Shown here in pieces: positions 14,014-26,723 of a stretch of 64,000 nt of DNA; position 1 is the first letter of the stretch, and the number at the start of each line of letters is the position of its first letter. This DNA is from Endothia cerciana. Taxonomy: Eukaryota; Ascomycota; Sordariomycetes; Diaporthales; Cryphonectriaceae. Under the pieces are notes generated by a model that saw nothing but the letters and a program-made list of their open reading frames with translations, had not been told where the DNA came from and made no database searches. The stretch lies in contig JALRMH010000027.1 in assembly GCA_026119935.1 (NCBI GenBank), forward strand, positions 124,001-188,000, in the 5' to 3' direction. The position numbers were made by a program, and so were the translations under genes.

Positions 14014-17000
14014 ATGGCGCCTCCCGAAGCAAGAAGTAGTAGCGAGCGCGGCGGAAGCAGCAGCAGCAGCAGCAGCAGCACCGTCTATTACAACATGAAG
14101 ACCACAAGGCCTCAACCTACCCCGGCGTCTAAGTCCTACTCCCACACATACTCTTCCACCGTCTCTCACGCTCGGTCCCAGTCTACGAACCCCTCCAAGG
14201 CCTCGACCAAATCTCCCTCGCCCATGGCGTCGCCGCGGGGCCCTCTGGCCGTCAGCCAGGCCTTTCCGCCGAAGCTGTCGTCCCCTTCTTCCGGCACTCC
14301 TAGGCACCTCCTCTCGACGACCCCTATCGGCCAGGCCACACCCCAGAACGCCGCCAGGACCCCTTCCCCCAACTATTTCGGCCTCAAGGTCGAGGCCAGC
14401 ATCGACGCCAACGAGACCGGCGCTATCCCGAGAGATAACTGGAGCCCGGCCTCGTCATCCGTCAAGAGCTTCGGTGCCGTGCTGCCTCAGCAGGTCCCCC
14501 TCGATGCCAACCCCGAGTTTGAAGCCTTCAAACGGCAGGCAGACGCTAACAGGGGCAAGTCGGGCTTTAATCTGGGCTCGTCAAATTTCGGGGTCGGTTC
14601 GCCATTTCCTTTGGCACTAGGTGCTTCAGTAGAGAGGCCGCGTCCGTCACGATGGCATACGCACGGCAGCGAGTCCATCAGCCACACGCCGCTCTCGCGC
14701 CCTAGCAACCATCCCGTGGAGATGATCAAGGCTCTGGGGCCACACCCCGAGAAGATGGACGTCGACACCGATGCGAGCAGCACGCGCGACTCGGCCTACG
14801 CTTCCTCAGATTCGAAACGGAGCTCTGAGGCAAGTCTCAATCCGCCCAGCTTCCTGAACCTGCCGCGCCATGAGTCCCCTGCGCAGTTGGAGTCGCCCTT
14901 CGAGAAACGATCGGGCCTATCCAAGGTCGATGACCGCCACCCGCGGCTGTCCATGATGCATACTAGAGCCGACCCACCGTCGCCAGATCCGCATGGACCC
15001 CTCCAGGGCCGCTCTGACACACTGCCAGTGACGCTCGACCAATCTGCCTCCGGCATGATCCCGCCCACGGAACTGAAAGCAATGTTGGACTCCCGGTCCA
15101 AGACCGAGGTTCTTCTCCTCGACCTCCGTGTGTCTCCGCAGTATGCACAGGCCCGCATCAAGGGTGCTCTGAACCTGTGCATCCCTACAACCTTGCTCAA
15201 ACGTGCCACCTTCAATCTACAGAAACTGGAGCAGACGTTTCAAGGCGATACCGACAAGGAAGTGTTCGGGCGGTGGCAGGATACCAAGCATATCGTGGTT
15301 TATGATGCATTTTCTTCCGAGAAACGCGATGCTGTCTCCGCTATGAACACCATCAAGAAGTTCACTAATGAGGGGTACAAGGGTGTCTGCCATATCCTCC
15401 GTGGCGGGTTCAAGGCATTTGCCGCAGCCTATCCCGACTTGATCGAGCATGGCAATGCGGCAGAGCAGAAGTCCGGTCGACCAACCCTGTCACTGCCAGG
15501 TGCCGCGCCGAGCGTCGCCCCAGTCGTGGGCGGGGTCATGCTTCCGACCGCGGCTCCCACCTCGAATGCCTTCTTCGCAAATATACGACAGAATCAAGAT
15601 CTTGTCGACGGCGTCGGGCAGATGGACGTCAATGTGCCCCGAGGAACCGATATGGAGGCTCTGCCACGGTGGCTGCGGGAGGCTGCCAACGTGGAGGACC
15701 ATGGTAAGAAAGTCAGCGACAAGTTCCTCGGCATCGAGCAGGACGAGCAGTCCAGAATGAAGGTTGCATATTCCTACATCAACCTTTCCTCAGCCCCCAA
15801 GAACGTTAAAGAGACAACTCCGAGGGTGCAGCTCAGCGGTATCGAGAAGGGGGGCAAGAATCGTTACAAGGACATTCTTCCGTTTGACCACGCCAGAGTC
15901 AAGCTGGAGGGCAAGCCGGAGGGTGCGTGCGACTATGTGAACGCCAGTCACATCAAAGCATCCAGAAGTCACAAGAAATATATTGCCAGCCAGGGCCCAC
16001 TGCCGGCAACTTTTGAGGCAAGTTCCTGTAGCTGCTCTCGTCTTGTTCAGAACTGAAACAAGCTAATACGACCGCAGGACTTCTGGTCTGTCATATGGGA
16101 CCAAGACGTGCGCGTCATTGTTATGCTGACGGCAGAGTCCGAGGGTGGCCAGCTGAAATGTCACCCTTACTGGACAGACCGGGAGTATGGTCCTATAAAA
16201 CTGCGGGCATTATCAGAGAAGAAGGTTTCGCTGGACATCGACAAACAAGGCTCGCAGTCCACTGCGGACCATGACGACACCAACTCCTCGACTGCTGGGA
16301 CACAGCAAGAAGATGCATTCGGGTTCGGTGCTGCGATGGCCGCCGCGGACCTCGGCCGGAGACGTGCCAACACTACGACGACGCTGGAAACGAACCAACA
16401 AAGTCAGGCACAGTCCAAGCTCAAGCCCAATGGTGGACATGGCGGCGATATACCCCTCGTGGTCATCCGCAAGTTCGCACTGTCGCACGCCGCCCACCCT
16501 TTTGCTCCTATACGCGAGGTCACCCAACTCCACTACCCCTCCTGGCCAGACTTTGGTACTCCAGCACAACCTAGCCACCTACTGGCCCTCGTCGAACTCG
16601 CCAACATGATGCAACGGGCCAACCTGCCTATGGATGTTCCGAGCGTGCCTGCCTCAAGACACGGCTCTCTGTCGGACAAGTCGCCTAAGGAGAGACCGGC
16701 ACCGAGTCCCAAGAAGCGAAGTCGAAGTCGGGCTTCGAGCAACCTACCCCTCGCATGGTGGGAAGAACCGGAATCCGATCAGGCCACACACCCGATGCTC
16801 GTCCACTGCTCGGCTGGATGTGGTCGAACGGGCACTTTCTGCACCGTGGACAGCGTGATCGACATGCTCAAGCGACAAAGGATACGCAATATCAGGAGGG
16901 CGAACGACAACATCGAGAGAAAGTTCCGCGGCCATAAGCTTCAAGCCCAATCCAGAGGCGATTCCGACGCTGATGTTGCCATGGCCGGCCTCTCCTTCGG

Positions 17001-17451
17001 CGCCTCCTTCCAATCCCGAGGCCGAAAGATGTCGCGCAACAATCCACTTGACGATGCCATCAGCCCAGGGACCAAGTCTCCTGAGTCGCCAGTCTTCCCC
17101 AGCGTCATGCCCTCGATGTCCATATCCGAGTCGCCGTCGCCTTCTCCATCATCGTCAGATGACGACGACGATCCGAAGTTCGACACATCCTGGGTTGATG
17201 ATGATACTCTGGACCTCATCGCCGCAACCGTCCACGATTTCAGAGGCCAACGACTGTCCATGGTACAGACACTTCGCCAATTTGTCCTTTGCTACGAGAC
17301 TGTTATCGAGTGGGTCTGGCGTTTGCAGGAACGAGGTGGTCCGGCTGGCAGTACCGTTGGCGCCCCGGGTACTGGAGCCGGTGGGACTGCTGCGATGAGG
17401 GCACGTGGGAGAAGCGGCACTGTTGCCCACGTCGGCGACCTGTCGAAGTAG
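14014..17451 (+). CDS. Rhodanese-domain protein tyrosine phosphatase (Pyp1/Ptp2-3 type)
   Basis: Two exons, 14014-16017 and 16078-17451, encode 1125 residues; start is the first ATG, in good context (ACAATGGCG). The order is a Ser/Pro-rich disordered N-terminus with a serine run, a rhodanese fold (about 350-480) and a PTP domain (about 570 to the end). In the PTP part I see the WPD loop (W824, D826), the P-loop HCSAGCGRTG with Cys912, and the Q-loop RLSMVQTLRQF. Family role: dephosphorylation and down-regulation of stress MAP kinases. The rhodanese active site reads VVYDAFSSEKR with Asp where Cys is expected, so it is probably a docking module. Long acidic/serine inserts interrupt the PTP domain. 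The intron has a GC donor (GAG then GCAAGT); the GT alternative breaks the frame just before the conserved FWSVIW. Confidence 0.9.
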
Positions 17452-18628
17452 GCCACGGAGGATACCAACGCCGAGAGGCGGAGCTATGGTACTGATGTAC
17501 GATAGGCCGATGGCCATTTTGCGACGATGCATGTGGATCGGACAAGGGAGCCACGAGAGTAATCACGAGGACGAGAGTTGTCCGTTCTGATTGAAAGAAG
17601 TCCAGCCTGGCCTCGGCTGGAAGAGCATGGGAGGCATGGATTGCATGAACCGGCCATCATTACTGTCGTTGTACACAATGAGCATTATAGTGTGGGTAAA
17701 CGGCGTCAGTCGGGGTTCTCTTTCGGAGGGGGGGGGGGTGGTGGTGTGACGGACAATATGACGGACAGAACGAACAGAGAGGGCCACTTAGCGCGGGATT
17801 GGATTCAGGGCGTTGAGGGGTGGAGCATGATTTGGTTTCGGGTCGAGCATCTATATATACAGTACCCAAAAAAATGGTAAAACACGTGATTCTACCATCC
17901 GCAGTGCGTGTCAGAAAGTGCGCCCTCCCCCCCCGGATCGGTCCGCCTCGGGGGGGGGGGGGGGCACGATGCGGCCTTGATGAGGAATCTGGTGTTTTGT
18001 GTCGTGTGTCCAAAGATCCAGGAACCAACCCCCCTTCCCCCCCCCCTGGTAGCTGAGTGGCAGTACTGACGATACGCCGGCTCACCTTACGGGGAGGGGT
18101 CATGTCGAGGAGGTCTGGGTGGCCTATATGCTCGTTGGCTGAACGATACGGCTGAGACTACATGATGAATAATATCTGCTACGAAACAAGGGAAACACGG
18201 ACTTATGGTCCACAGGACTCTCAAGGGAATTTGGGAGAAGCTTGGGCCGGAGGGGGGGGTTTTTTCCGTGTGTGCCGAATCAAACCCATACGCACGGTTT
18301 TCTGGGAGTCGCAAGAAGAGACAGATACAGAGCAAAAGAACCGAGGTGGATATCCATACGCTATCAAAAACGACAAAACTCGCACGCAGGCCTTATGAGA
18401 AACAAGGAGCTGATTTCTTGTCTCTCTCAAGACACACGGGTTCCCCCCGGTGCATGCATGCAGGTACAGAAGAACACATTACAGTTGGACATCAGATGGG
18501 GGGGGGGGGGTCCGTCCTTGTCTCCCCAAACACAGACAAGAACCCAGCTGCCTATCGCGGGTTGCCACCACGAGAAGATTAATCGCCCCGAACGCCCCCC
18601 TCCCCCTCCCCCCCCATCGTAATCATCA
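17452..18628. other. Intergenic between convergent genes
   Basis: No gene seen. Contains three long G tracts (17728-17738, 17950-17964, 18498-18510) that may mark transcript ends or unstable noncoding DNA. Confidence 0.6.
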
Positions 18629-21600
18629 TCAATAAGCCACCCCAGTCGTCCCCCTCCCGACGGTCTTGAAGGTCTCCCTTCCGACCGCCTGCCAGCTCAC
18701 CCACACACCGTCGTCTGCACTCCACGTGTCAAATCGGCTCGCGCCGTTCTGCTCCGCATCAATGCCGGCACCGAACCCGCTGAAGTAGTAGCCGATGACA
18801 ACCACCAAGTAACTCAACAACAGGATGGAGCCCTTGAAGTAGTTGCTCTTTCCCTCGCCGTACATATAGCTCAGCAGGAACACGCACAGGATGACGGTAA
18901 CCATGTCCCACTGCGGGAAGAGGAGGCTGAAGGTGTACTTGGCTGCCTCGTAGGGGTCGGCTGGTGTGATGGGGTAGACGGCGGAGAAGAGAACGAGTGC
19001 GGGGATCTGCAGGAGGCAGACTTGGAGGGCGTAGGCGGAACCGATTTCCATGGACAGGGCGATGTTGCCGTTCATGGCGAAGGAAATGGCGTTCTGTTGG
19101 AGGGGTTGGTCAGCAAGACGAGGTCAAGCCAGAGATGGATGGTGTTTGATGGTAAACGATTGCAGAAGGATGGTGTGTGGAGGTCAGGAGTTGATATTGA
19201 CGCTTTCTCAGCAACCGCAAAAGTGCGTCTGAGTGAGCTGGGTAATAACGCATAATGCTCATCACGTTGAACCAGGGGGGAAGGGTAATCAAAGAAGGAG
19301 TGGATGAACTCACCAAGAACTCGGTGGTATTCGGCACCAGCGCAAACAGGGTGATACCGAGGAACTTCTCGTCAATGGCGATGCCATTCAACACAACATC
19401 CACAGTGTCAACTAGGATCTCCGCGATGATCGCGTACAGCACAGTCGCGCCCATCAGGATCACCGCAGACTTGGATCTGCTCCAGTTCGGCGCATCATGA
19501 CCGCCATGCCCACCAGTATCGGCATGGGCACCGAGAGTGTCCTCGTGATCCGGGAAGGTGGCGGTTCTGATAGCCGGCGGACGGGCTGAGGCGTTCATGC
19601 TGCCTCCTGTGCCAGAGTGGCCCTGCAATATATGCGGTGTGTTCGGGGCGGTGCCTTTAGCCACGCTACCCCGAGCATCCCGAGCGGCAGCGGCGGCTGC
19701 CGTCGTGGCGATCTCGGCAATCTGGTGCACGAGTTGACTATTCTCGGCGTCAGAGAAGCCCGGGATGTGTACTGCGGAGCCAATGCTGTTATTCTTTGGC
19801 GGCGGGAGATGCGGCGTGCCAACAGCCCCATTGCCGGAACTACTAGGCTGCAGACCGACCTGCCTAAGGGTCTGGCCCAGAGTTCGTTTATAGATGTGGC
19901 TTTCGCGAATGTCCGCGCCGGTCGTCTCGCCTAGGAAAGAGTAGCCGTTGCGGGGGGCAGAGTGACCGGCCGCGGCCCGCATCTGCTCCTCGTGCTTCTT
20001 CTCGTCCTGCTCGGTGTTCCAAATCACAGCAGCGTGGGTGCGCAGAGTGAACCACAGCCCAATAACATAGCTCAAGAATAGCAGCACGGCCGCTATGTAG
20101 CAGTACGGGCGGACTGCCTCGATATAGAATCGTTCGTCGAGGGCAGGCGTCTGGCTAAAGTAGCATCGTCGGCAGTCGCTAGCTGCCCCACGCGCGGGTT
20201 GCCCGTAGGTCACGCAATCGACGCAGGTCAGCTCATGTGATCCGTAAATCTGGTAGAAGAGGGTGGGCCCAAAAGCACCGATGACGGCGAACAGCAGCAT
20301 CGTTGAGGTGACACCTGCAGAGCGGGCGTTGAAGCGCTGTGTCTTGCGCTTGATCGCTCCAAAGCACATGGACAGGCCAGGGAGGAACAGGATACCGGCA
20401 AAGATTGAGCCCACGATACTGCCCTCCACGAGCGCGCCCTTTCCGTCCTTCAGAGCCACACAGTACAGGAAAACCTCGACGATGGTGGAGAAGAACGCGT
20501 TGATGGCCGCACCGAAGCCCATGGATGACTGCGCCGAAATGGACGCAACGGCCTGACCGATGAAGTAGGCCAGGGGTATGATGGAGAACAGACCGGCGAC
20601 AAACAGAAACGCGGGCGAGGTGATGAAGCTCTCGACGTGAAGGATGCTCTCCAGCACGAGATAGTCGAAAATCACGAATAGTACCACGGCCATCAGGTTG
20701 ATGAGGAAGATGTTGGTCCCGTCAATGGTGTACTTCCAGTACTTCAGTCCCACAGCCCGATAAGTGCAGACAATGACCGATGAATGTGGTGCTGCCGGCT
20801 CACGCGCGTACGTGATGTCGTGCTCGAAAGACAGGGCCAGGGGATGCCGCCGAAGATGATCGAACAAGAGCATGGTCACCTTGCCCATCGGAATCCAGAA
20901 GACCAGGAACCAGCAGATCGCCGAGGCGATGAAGAGGGAGGGGGTGATCAGGAGGTAGAAGAACAGAAAGAAGATAACCCGGCCAATGTTCCACTGGCCG
21001 CGACCAAACAGGCGCCTCTTGAGGCGGGGCATGTCAGCGTCGCTGTCCTGGTCGTGGTCACCACGTCCCCGGCCGAGCAGGCTGTCGGTCTCGCTGGGTT
21101 CCGAATCGATGCTCCTCCGCGATCGCCCAATGATGGAGCGGCCGCGATCGGGACCAAAGAACAAACGGCCGTACTCGAGATCGCCGCTCTGCCACTGCTC
21201 GTACTCGCTGATGCTCCGCCCTTCGCCCTGGTCCTCGTCGATATAGGCCTCCTGCTGCTCTAAGCGGATAAACTTGCCAAAGGGATAGAAGATGTAACCG
21301 GCCAAGCCCCACAGGACACGGCCGTACTCCCGCCCGCTGGGCGTCGCAGCGAAGATGAAGCAGACCACGGCCCCGGAGAAGGCGATCAGAGCCAACCACC
21401 AGCCGAAGCATATCGTCCACACGATGTTGAACAGCAGCAGCCAGTTGTTGACCCTCCCGCCGGGTGAGCTGTGGATGTCGCCCTCGGCAATCTTCTGCAC
21501 GGACCGATCTTTCTTGTACAGAGCGGGTTTCCACAGCCGGATGCCGAAGGGATGTGTCTCGTTGATGGCCTGCTGTCGGTCCTTAAGAGTGAAGCTCTCG

Positions 21601-22482
21601 GCGTCGCTGATGTCCCCGTCCCCGTCGTCGTCCTCCGCCGGGGTCTCCTCATCCAGCCCGTCTTCCTCCTGCTGCCTGTCCCCCTCATCTCTAGGAGCGG
21701 CAACCGGTGTTGTCTCCTCATCTTGCTCTTCCACTATCCCAGGCGTCCTCGGCAGCACGTCCTCGACGCCGTCTGCCACGTCACGACTCGACTGTATCCT
21801 GCTCAGGGACGGCGGGGCGTTCGCCCGTCTCCGGAGCGTGGAGTAGCTTTGTTGGCGCTCGACCTGCTGGTCGGCCTCAACCTCCTCCAAGGCATCGTCC
21901 GCGGAGAAGACGCCTCCTCGGTGTGGCGCCTGGGCGTTGGAGGAGGCCCGGCGCGTCATGGGCGGCTTGCGCGGTCTCGCCCTCCCCCTGTCGCTGGTGG
22001 ATCCTATCATAGGGGACCTCGAGTGTTGCGAGCCGGCCGTGCCCGCCCGCGCGTGGTGTCGCTCGCGCTCGTGGGAACTTGTGGGCTCGAGATACTGCGA
22101 GGAAGAGGCAGTCCCTGTGGACGGGCTGATTGTACCTGTTCATGGGGGTGGGCGTATGTTAGCCAGCTACGCGTAGCAGTGGGTAATGTAGCACCGGGAG
22201 AGACAAGGCGACCCCGAGTCATGTGTAGGGGACATTAGGAGGTCGAGTGGGCCACCAGGCACCCGCGTAGTAGGTAGGTAAACACATACCATATGTGGCG
22301 GGATCCGGCCTCCTCCTCACGGTGTCTGTGGAGTTGTAACTCTCGGAGTATCGCTCATCATCGCGGCCGGTGATGGGGGCGTATGCGCTGGCGCTCCTCG
22401 GGTCTGTGGGAGAGGGGGCAATGGAGGACCGCTGGGAGGGAGTCGCCGACTGGTCGCGGGAGTTCTGATATGAGGGGTCCAT
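18629..22482 (-). CDS. VNX1: Vnx1-type vacuolar cation/H+ exchanger (CaCA superfamily)
   Basis: Three exons (22482-22290, 22135-19314, 19093-18629) give 1159 residues with phases that close exactly. A long hydrophilic, acidic N-terminus (about 260 residues) precedes two sets of membrane helices separated by a large cytosolic loop. The second ion-binding repeat carries PNTTEFLNAISFAMNGN followed by EIGSAYALQVCLLQIP, a signature of fungal Vnx1 proteins, which exchange monovalent cations (and in some species Ca2+) for H+ across the vacuolar or ER membrane. The mid-region Cys-rich segment (CVDC, then CRRC) looks lumenal. ATG 22482 is chosen for its CGACATGG context; the upstream frame only reaches non-ATG codons. 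Length fits the longer filamentous-fungal members. Substrate preference cannot be read from sequence. Confidence 0.9.
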
Positions 22483-23168
22483 GTCGGACGAGGTCGCTCG
22501 AGGGTCCGAACAAGCTGAGGAAGCAGGTTCGTCTGTGTCACCCAGGAGCCGAGTCGCAGTGTTGTGGACACAAAGAAACGAGCGTCTCGTTCCTTGAGCA
22601 ACCTGACTGCTGGACAATAGTAGACGAGGCGGGCAGTCAAACTACCAGTACGCACGCCCAAGCTATTGTGGGGGGGGGGGGGGAGGGGACGGATAGAAAG
22701 ATTCGATCCGCTGGGTACCCCGAGCTACCAAGAATGGGGCCTGGGAGAGGGGGCAGATCCGCAAGCGAGGCTGGAGATGATGTGGGTCGAGTGTCGGGTG
22801 TTGATTATCCTGCGATTCTCATGGCGGGAGTTGGATAGCAACGGCGACTCGGGACGGTGATAAGCTCGACGTCGCCGATGAAGAGAAGCTGGGCAGGACG
22901 AGGGGAGGGGGGAGGAAAGAGATGGGGGACGGTAGAAAGAAGGAGAAGAAGGATGCACGTCGCGTGGTGAAGGTGAGGACGGTCAGCTTATCCGGGATGT
23001 GGTGGGTATGATGTGGGATGGCGACGATGAGACGGCTTCGAAGCGGAGGGAAACAGAGTCGATCATCCAGGTGTAAACAAGGTTCAAAGGCAATGCGATG
23101 CGGTGCGGTGTGCATAGTACCACATAGTATACATACAAGGCGGCCAGGCAGAAGAGGCTGGGATCTGT

Positions 23169-23204
23169 GGGATAGCTGGGATAGCTGGGATAGCTGGGAT
23201 AGCT
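23169..23204 (+). repeat. GGGATAGCT nonamer, 4 tandem units
   Basis: Four perfect 9-base copies, about 700 bases upstream of the Vnx1-like start. Confidence 0.92.
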
Positions 23205-24257
23205 AAAGTTGGGCTCACGGCTCGGCCAGAGCTCCTCCTCCTCCTCTCCTACCACGGTGCCTCTGCCTGCTTTAGGGTGCGTGGTCCACCACTGGCACGC
23301 CGTCAAAGCTGCTATGTCTGCGCAAGATTACGTCGTGGGATCGCGAGGACCCAACCGCGATCCTTCCATCTGCTATTACGGGCAACATAGCTCCATCAGC
23401 CGGGGGTGACTTGGGCAGCAGGGCCAGCATTGTTCCCAGTATGTACCATGTACGGGATTGGGGGGGGGGGGGCTACAGTGCGTACCATAGTACTTTACTA
23501 CAGCGGGAGGAGTGCCGGGGTCGGGGCTGAAGAGGCCCCACGGGAGCGCTAAAACATGATCAGCACCTACAAATGGGTGCTTGGCAGTGCTTGGCCACAG
23601 CACGGCCGCTAATAATATATTATAGTACTACTAGAACCATAGTAATAAAGCCCCGGGGTAATCGGTGGTAGGCCCGGGGCCGAGCGAGACCCCCAACCTC
23701 TTTATTCCAGTTCTCTTCTCGGGCGAGACGGATCTCGGCTCATGGATAGAGAGACAATGATGGGGGACACTACTTACTACATTACATATCACATATACGA
23801 CTGTGTGGTATGGCAGAGGGGCTCTCTGCTGCGGTAACGACTGGAACGTCAGGTTGGGGTGTCATCTCCGTCGTCCGGATTGTTGCCCGCCTGTCAGATC
23901 ATGTGGATCCTAAATCCATCCATCCCATCACCGTTGATTTCTTCCTTGTTTCAGCGCCCCTTGGCCGTCAGATCAAATATGCGGTACGACGTTCCCAGGT
24001 TTTCCTTCTGCTGCCACCGCCGCTGATGATGATGTCGCCTTGCAGCAAAGTCTCCGGGATCTCACAGGTGACGAGTCAGTACGTGCTGGGGCACGCAAGT
24101 GAACACAGTATCACTGACGCTCGTGGTGGCACACCCTGTACAGACAGTACAGTATCGACTAACCGCATTCCCCGCCATGCGACAGACCCCATTTGCTGCA
24201 AGCGCTCTAGCCACCACAACAAACCTAAACACCCATCTGAGGGTCCATCTTCAGGGC

Positions 24258-24287
24258 CCACCACCACCACCACCACCACCACCACCA
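24258..24287 (+). repeat. CCA trinucleotide repeat, 10 units
   Basis: Ten perfect CCA copies in noncoding DNA. Confidence 0.95.
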
Positions 24288-25310
24288 CATGGTACAACAC
24301 CATCCCGCGCACACGTGACAACCTGGAGGGGGGGGCCCTTGTCGGCAAGGAGCTATCCCAACGCGCGCTGATTCTGCTGGTAGGAGGTCGTGCAGCTGCC
24401 CTGTACACGGCTCCATACCTTTAAGCTTACAGGCCTGTGGCCCTTCGGATGGGGGTGTTTGCCTCGAGGCTGACGACTGTGCCTCCCGGTACACCGCGGT
24501 CTGAGGAGATAGCAGCAGCAGCAGCATCTTCTTCTCTTGTCCCTCTGTTGTGTCGCGCTGTCCTAGGTGTCCACTGGAGGAGCTCATGCCAGCGGATCTG
24601 GTACATCGCCTAATGTGAGGCCGTGAGTGGCCGCTCGGATGCACATGCACTGTAGTCAAGTGAAGATAGATGATTTGATATTGGCATGCGGCGAGAGGCG
24701 AGCTGCCCTAGGTGAGTCTGAAGATCGTCAGAGGGCGCTCACGAGAAGGCAAGTAGCAGAACCTTTTAACAACAAGACGTTTTGAGGCTCGTGACCGGGT
24801 CCTCGCAGAAGATGGTGTGCTGCTTTCAGGCGGATGATGACCTTCGGAAACATGGGCTGAGCTCATCTGCCCCCGGGAGGACACTCGGGCGCATGTGACG
24901 GGCCCGGTCTGCTTATTGAAAAGTATGCCTGGTACAAAGCACGCGGAGAATAATAGTAGGGCAGAACCCGTCTCGACTTTTAGTAACTCACCCACGGTCG
25001 AAGAGAAAAGCGAAGAAGAGGCATTGAGATATGTACCAACCTTACGTAATCCGGCTTGCTTACATCAGCGAGCCGCAGACATGGGTACGGGAGCAGGAGC
25101 AGGAGCAGGAGCAGGCACAGGAGCTCGGGCCACGGGCTGTGATGAACGCGTTGGCCGGGACTGCCTGCGGCAAAGGCTCGGCCAGCTCTTGGTCCTCTGT
25201 TTGCGCTGCATCTTGACGACACCTCGTCACCCTTACAATCACCAGCAACCACCCGAACAATACCCACGCCGGCCTTCCTCACATCGTCCCCAGGGCGAGG
25301 CGTCAACACT

Positions 25311-25352
25311 TCCTCCTCCTCCTCCTCCTCCTCCTCCTCCTCCTCCTCCTCC
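25311..25352 (+). repeat. TCC trinucleotide repeat, 14 units, in probable Rpt6 5' leader
   Basis: Fourteen perfect TCC copies about 120 bases upstream of the Rpt6 ATG; a pyrimidine-rich strand in the sense orientation, common in fungal promoters and leaders. Confidence 0.9.
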
Positions 25353-25473
25353 TCATCCAGCAGTCGAATCTTCATCCCCACCATCGTCATCATCGACCAG
25401 CGACGAGACCGAACATCCTCCGCCCCTGCCCTCTCCCCCGACGTCAGCTACAGCGCCTAGAGCCTCCATCACC

Positions 25474-26723
25474 ATGGCGCTCGACAACTACTACCACAAC
25501 AAGATCGAGGCCATGAAGCTGGAGATCCTCAAGGGCCAGGCTGTCCTGCGCCGTCTCGAGGCCCAGAGGAACGACTACAACTCGAGGGTGCGGCTTCTTC
25601 GGGAAGAGCTGGGCCTGCTGCAGCAGCCAGGTTCCTACGTCGGAGAGGTCGTCAAGGTCATGAGCACAAAGAAGGTCCTGGTCAAGGTCCATCCGGAGGG
25701 AAAATATGGTGCGTACTATCACCTTCCGCCGAAGCTCAGGGGCGGGATACGGGGCGCTGGATGGTCATACTGACAGCAGTCACAGTCGTCGATGTCTCAG
25801 ATTCCGTCGACATCGCGAAGCTCACCGTCGGCAAGCGCGTCACCCTCCTGTCCGACTCATACAAGCTCGAGAAGATACTGCCCTCCTCCGTCGACCCGCT
25901 CGTCTCCCTCATGATGGTGGAGAAGGTTCCGGACTCCACATACGACATGATCGGTGGTCTGGACCAGCAGATCAAGGAGATCAAGGAGGTCATCGAGCTC
26001 GGCCTCAAGCACCCAGAGCTTTTCGAGTCGCTGGGTATCGCACAGCCCAAGGGTGTCCTTCTCTACGGCCCACCGGGTACCGGCAAGACCCTCCTCGCAA
26101 GAGCCGTCGCCCACCACACCGACTGCAAGTTCATCCGCGTGTCGGGCTCCGAGCTCGTCCAGAAGTACATCGGCGAAGGTTCCCGGATGGTGCGCGAGCT
26201 GTTCGTCATGGCCCGCGAGCACGCGCCTTCCATCATATTCATGGACGAGATCGACTCCATCGGTTCGTCGCGCGTGGAGGGCTCCTCGGGCGGCGACTCG
26301 GAGGTGCAGCGGACCATGCTGGAGCTGCTGAACCAGCTGGACGGTTTCGAGCCTACCAAGAACATCAAGGTCATCATGGCCACGAACCGCCTCGACATCC
26401 TGGACCCTGCGCTGCTGCGGCCGGGTCGCATCGACCGAAAGATCGAGTTCCCACCACCAAGCGTCGAGGCCCGCGCGGATATCCTGAGGATCCATAGCAG
26501 GAAGATGAATCTGACAAGAGGGCTGAACCTGACCAAGATCGCCGAGAAGATGAACGGCTGCTCTGGAGCCGAGCTGAAGGGCGTCTGTACCGAGGCCGGC
26601 ATGTACGCCCTGCGGGAGAGGAGGGTGCATGTCACGCAGGAGGACTTCGAGTTGGCAACGGCCAAGATCCTGAACAAGCACGATGGCAGCAAGGAGGTCA
26701 GCTTACAGCGTCTGTTCAAGTGA
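25474..26723 (+). CDS. RPT6: 26S proteasome regulatory ATPase subunit Rpt6 (subunit 8)
   Basis: Exons 25474-25708 and 25786-26723 encode 390 residues, the usual length for Rpt6. The N-terminal coiled coil and OB fold (MALDNYYHNKIEAMKLEI, VGEVVKVMSTKKVLVKV) lead to the AAA+ module: Walker A GPPGTGKT (173-180), Walker B FMDEIDS, arginine-finger segment LLRPGRIDRKIEFP and C-terminal helical domain. The last residues LQRLFK include the hydrophobic/Tyr-like tail region that docks to the 20S alpha ring. Rpt6 is one of six ATPases that unfold ubiquitylated substrates at the base of the 19S particle in nucleus and cytoplasm. ATG context CACCATGG is strong. The 77-base intron has donor GTGCGT and acceptor CACAG. 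No anomalies seen. Confidence 0.98.

Larger units (their letters stand above)
22483..25473. other. Intergenic, divergent promoters of Vnx1-like and Rpt6 genes
   Basis: No gene supported over 3 kb. Contains G14 (22670-22683), G13 (23460-23472), a nonamer array, a CCA array, a short CAG run near 24507 and a TCC array in the likely Rpt6 leader. Open frames at 23810-24424 and 24895-25773 have no family resemblance; the latter merely runs into Rpt6 exon 1 in its frame. Confidence 0.55.

Noticed and set aside
19079..19095. Suspected one-base frameshift in the Vnx1-like NAISFAMNGN motif
   Set aside because: Rechecked against the antisense reading of the same bases; the exon starts at 19093 and frames close exactly.
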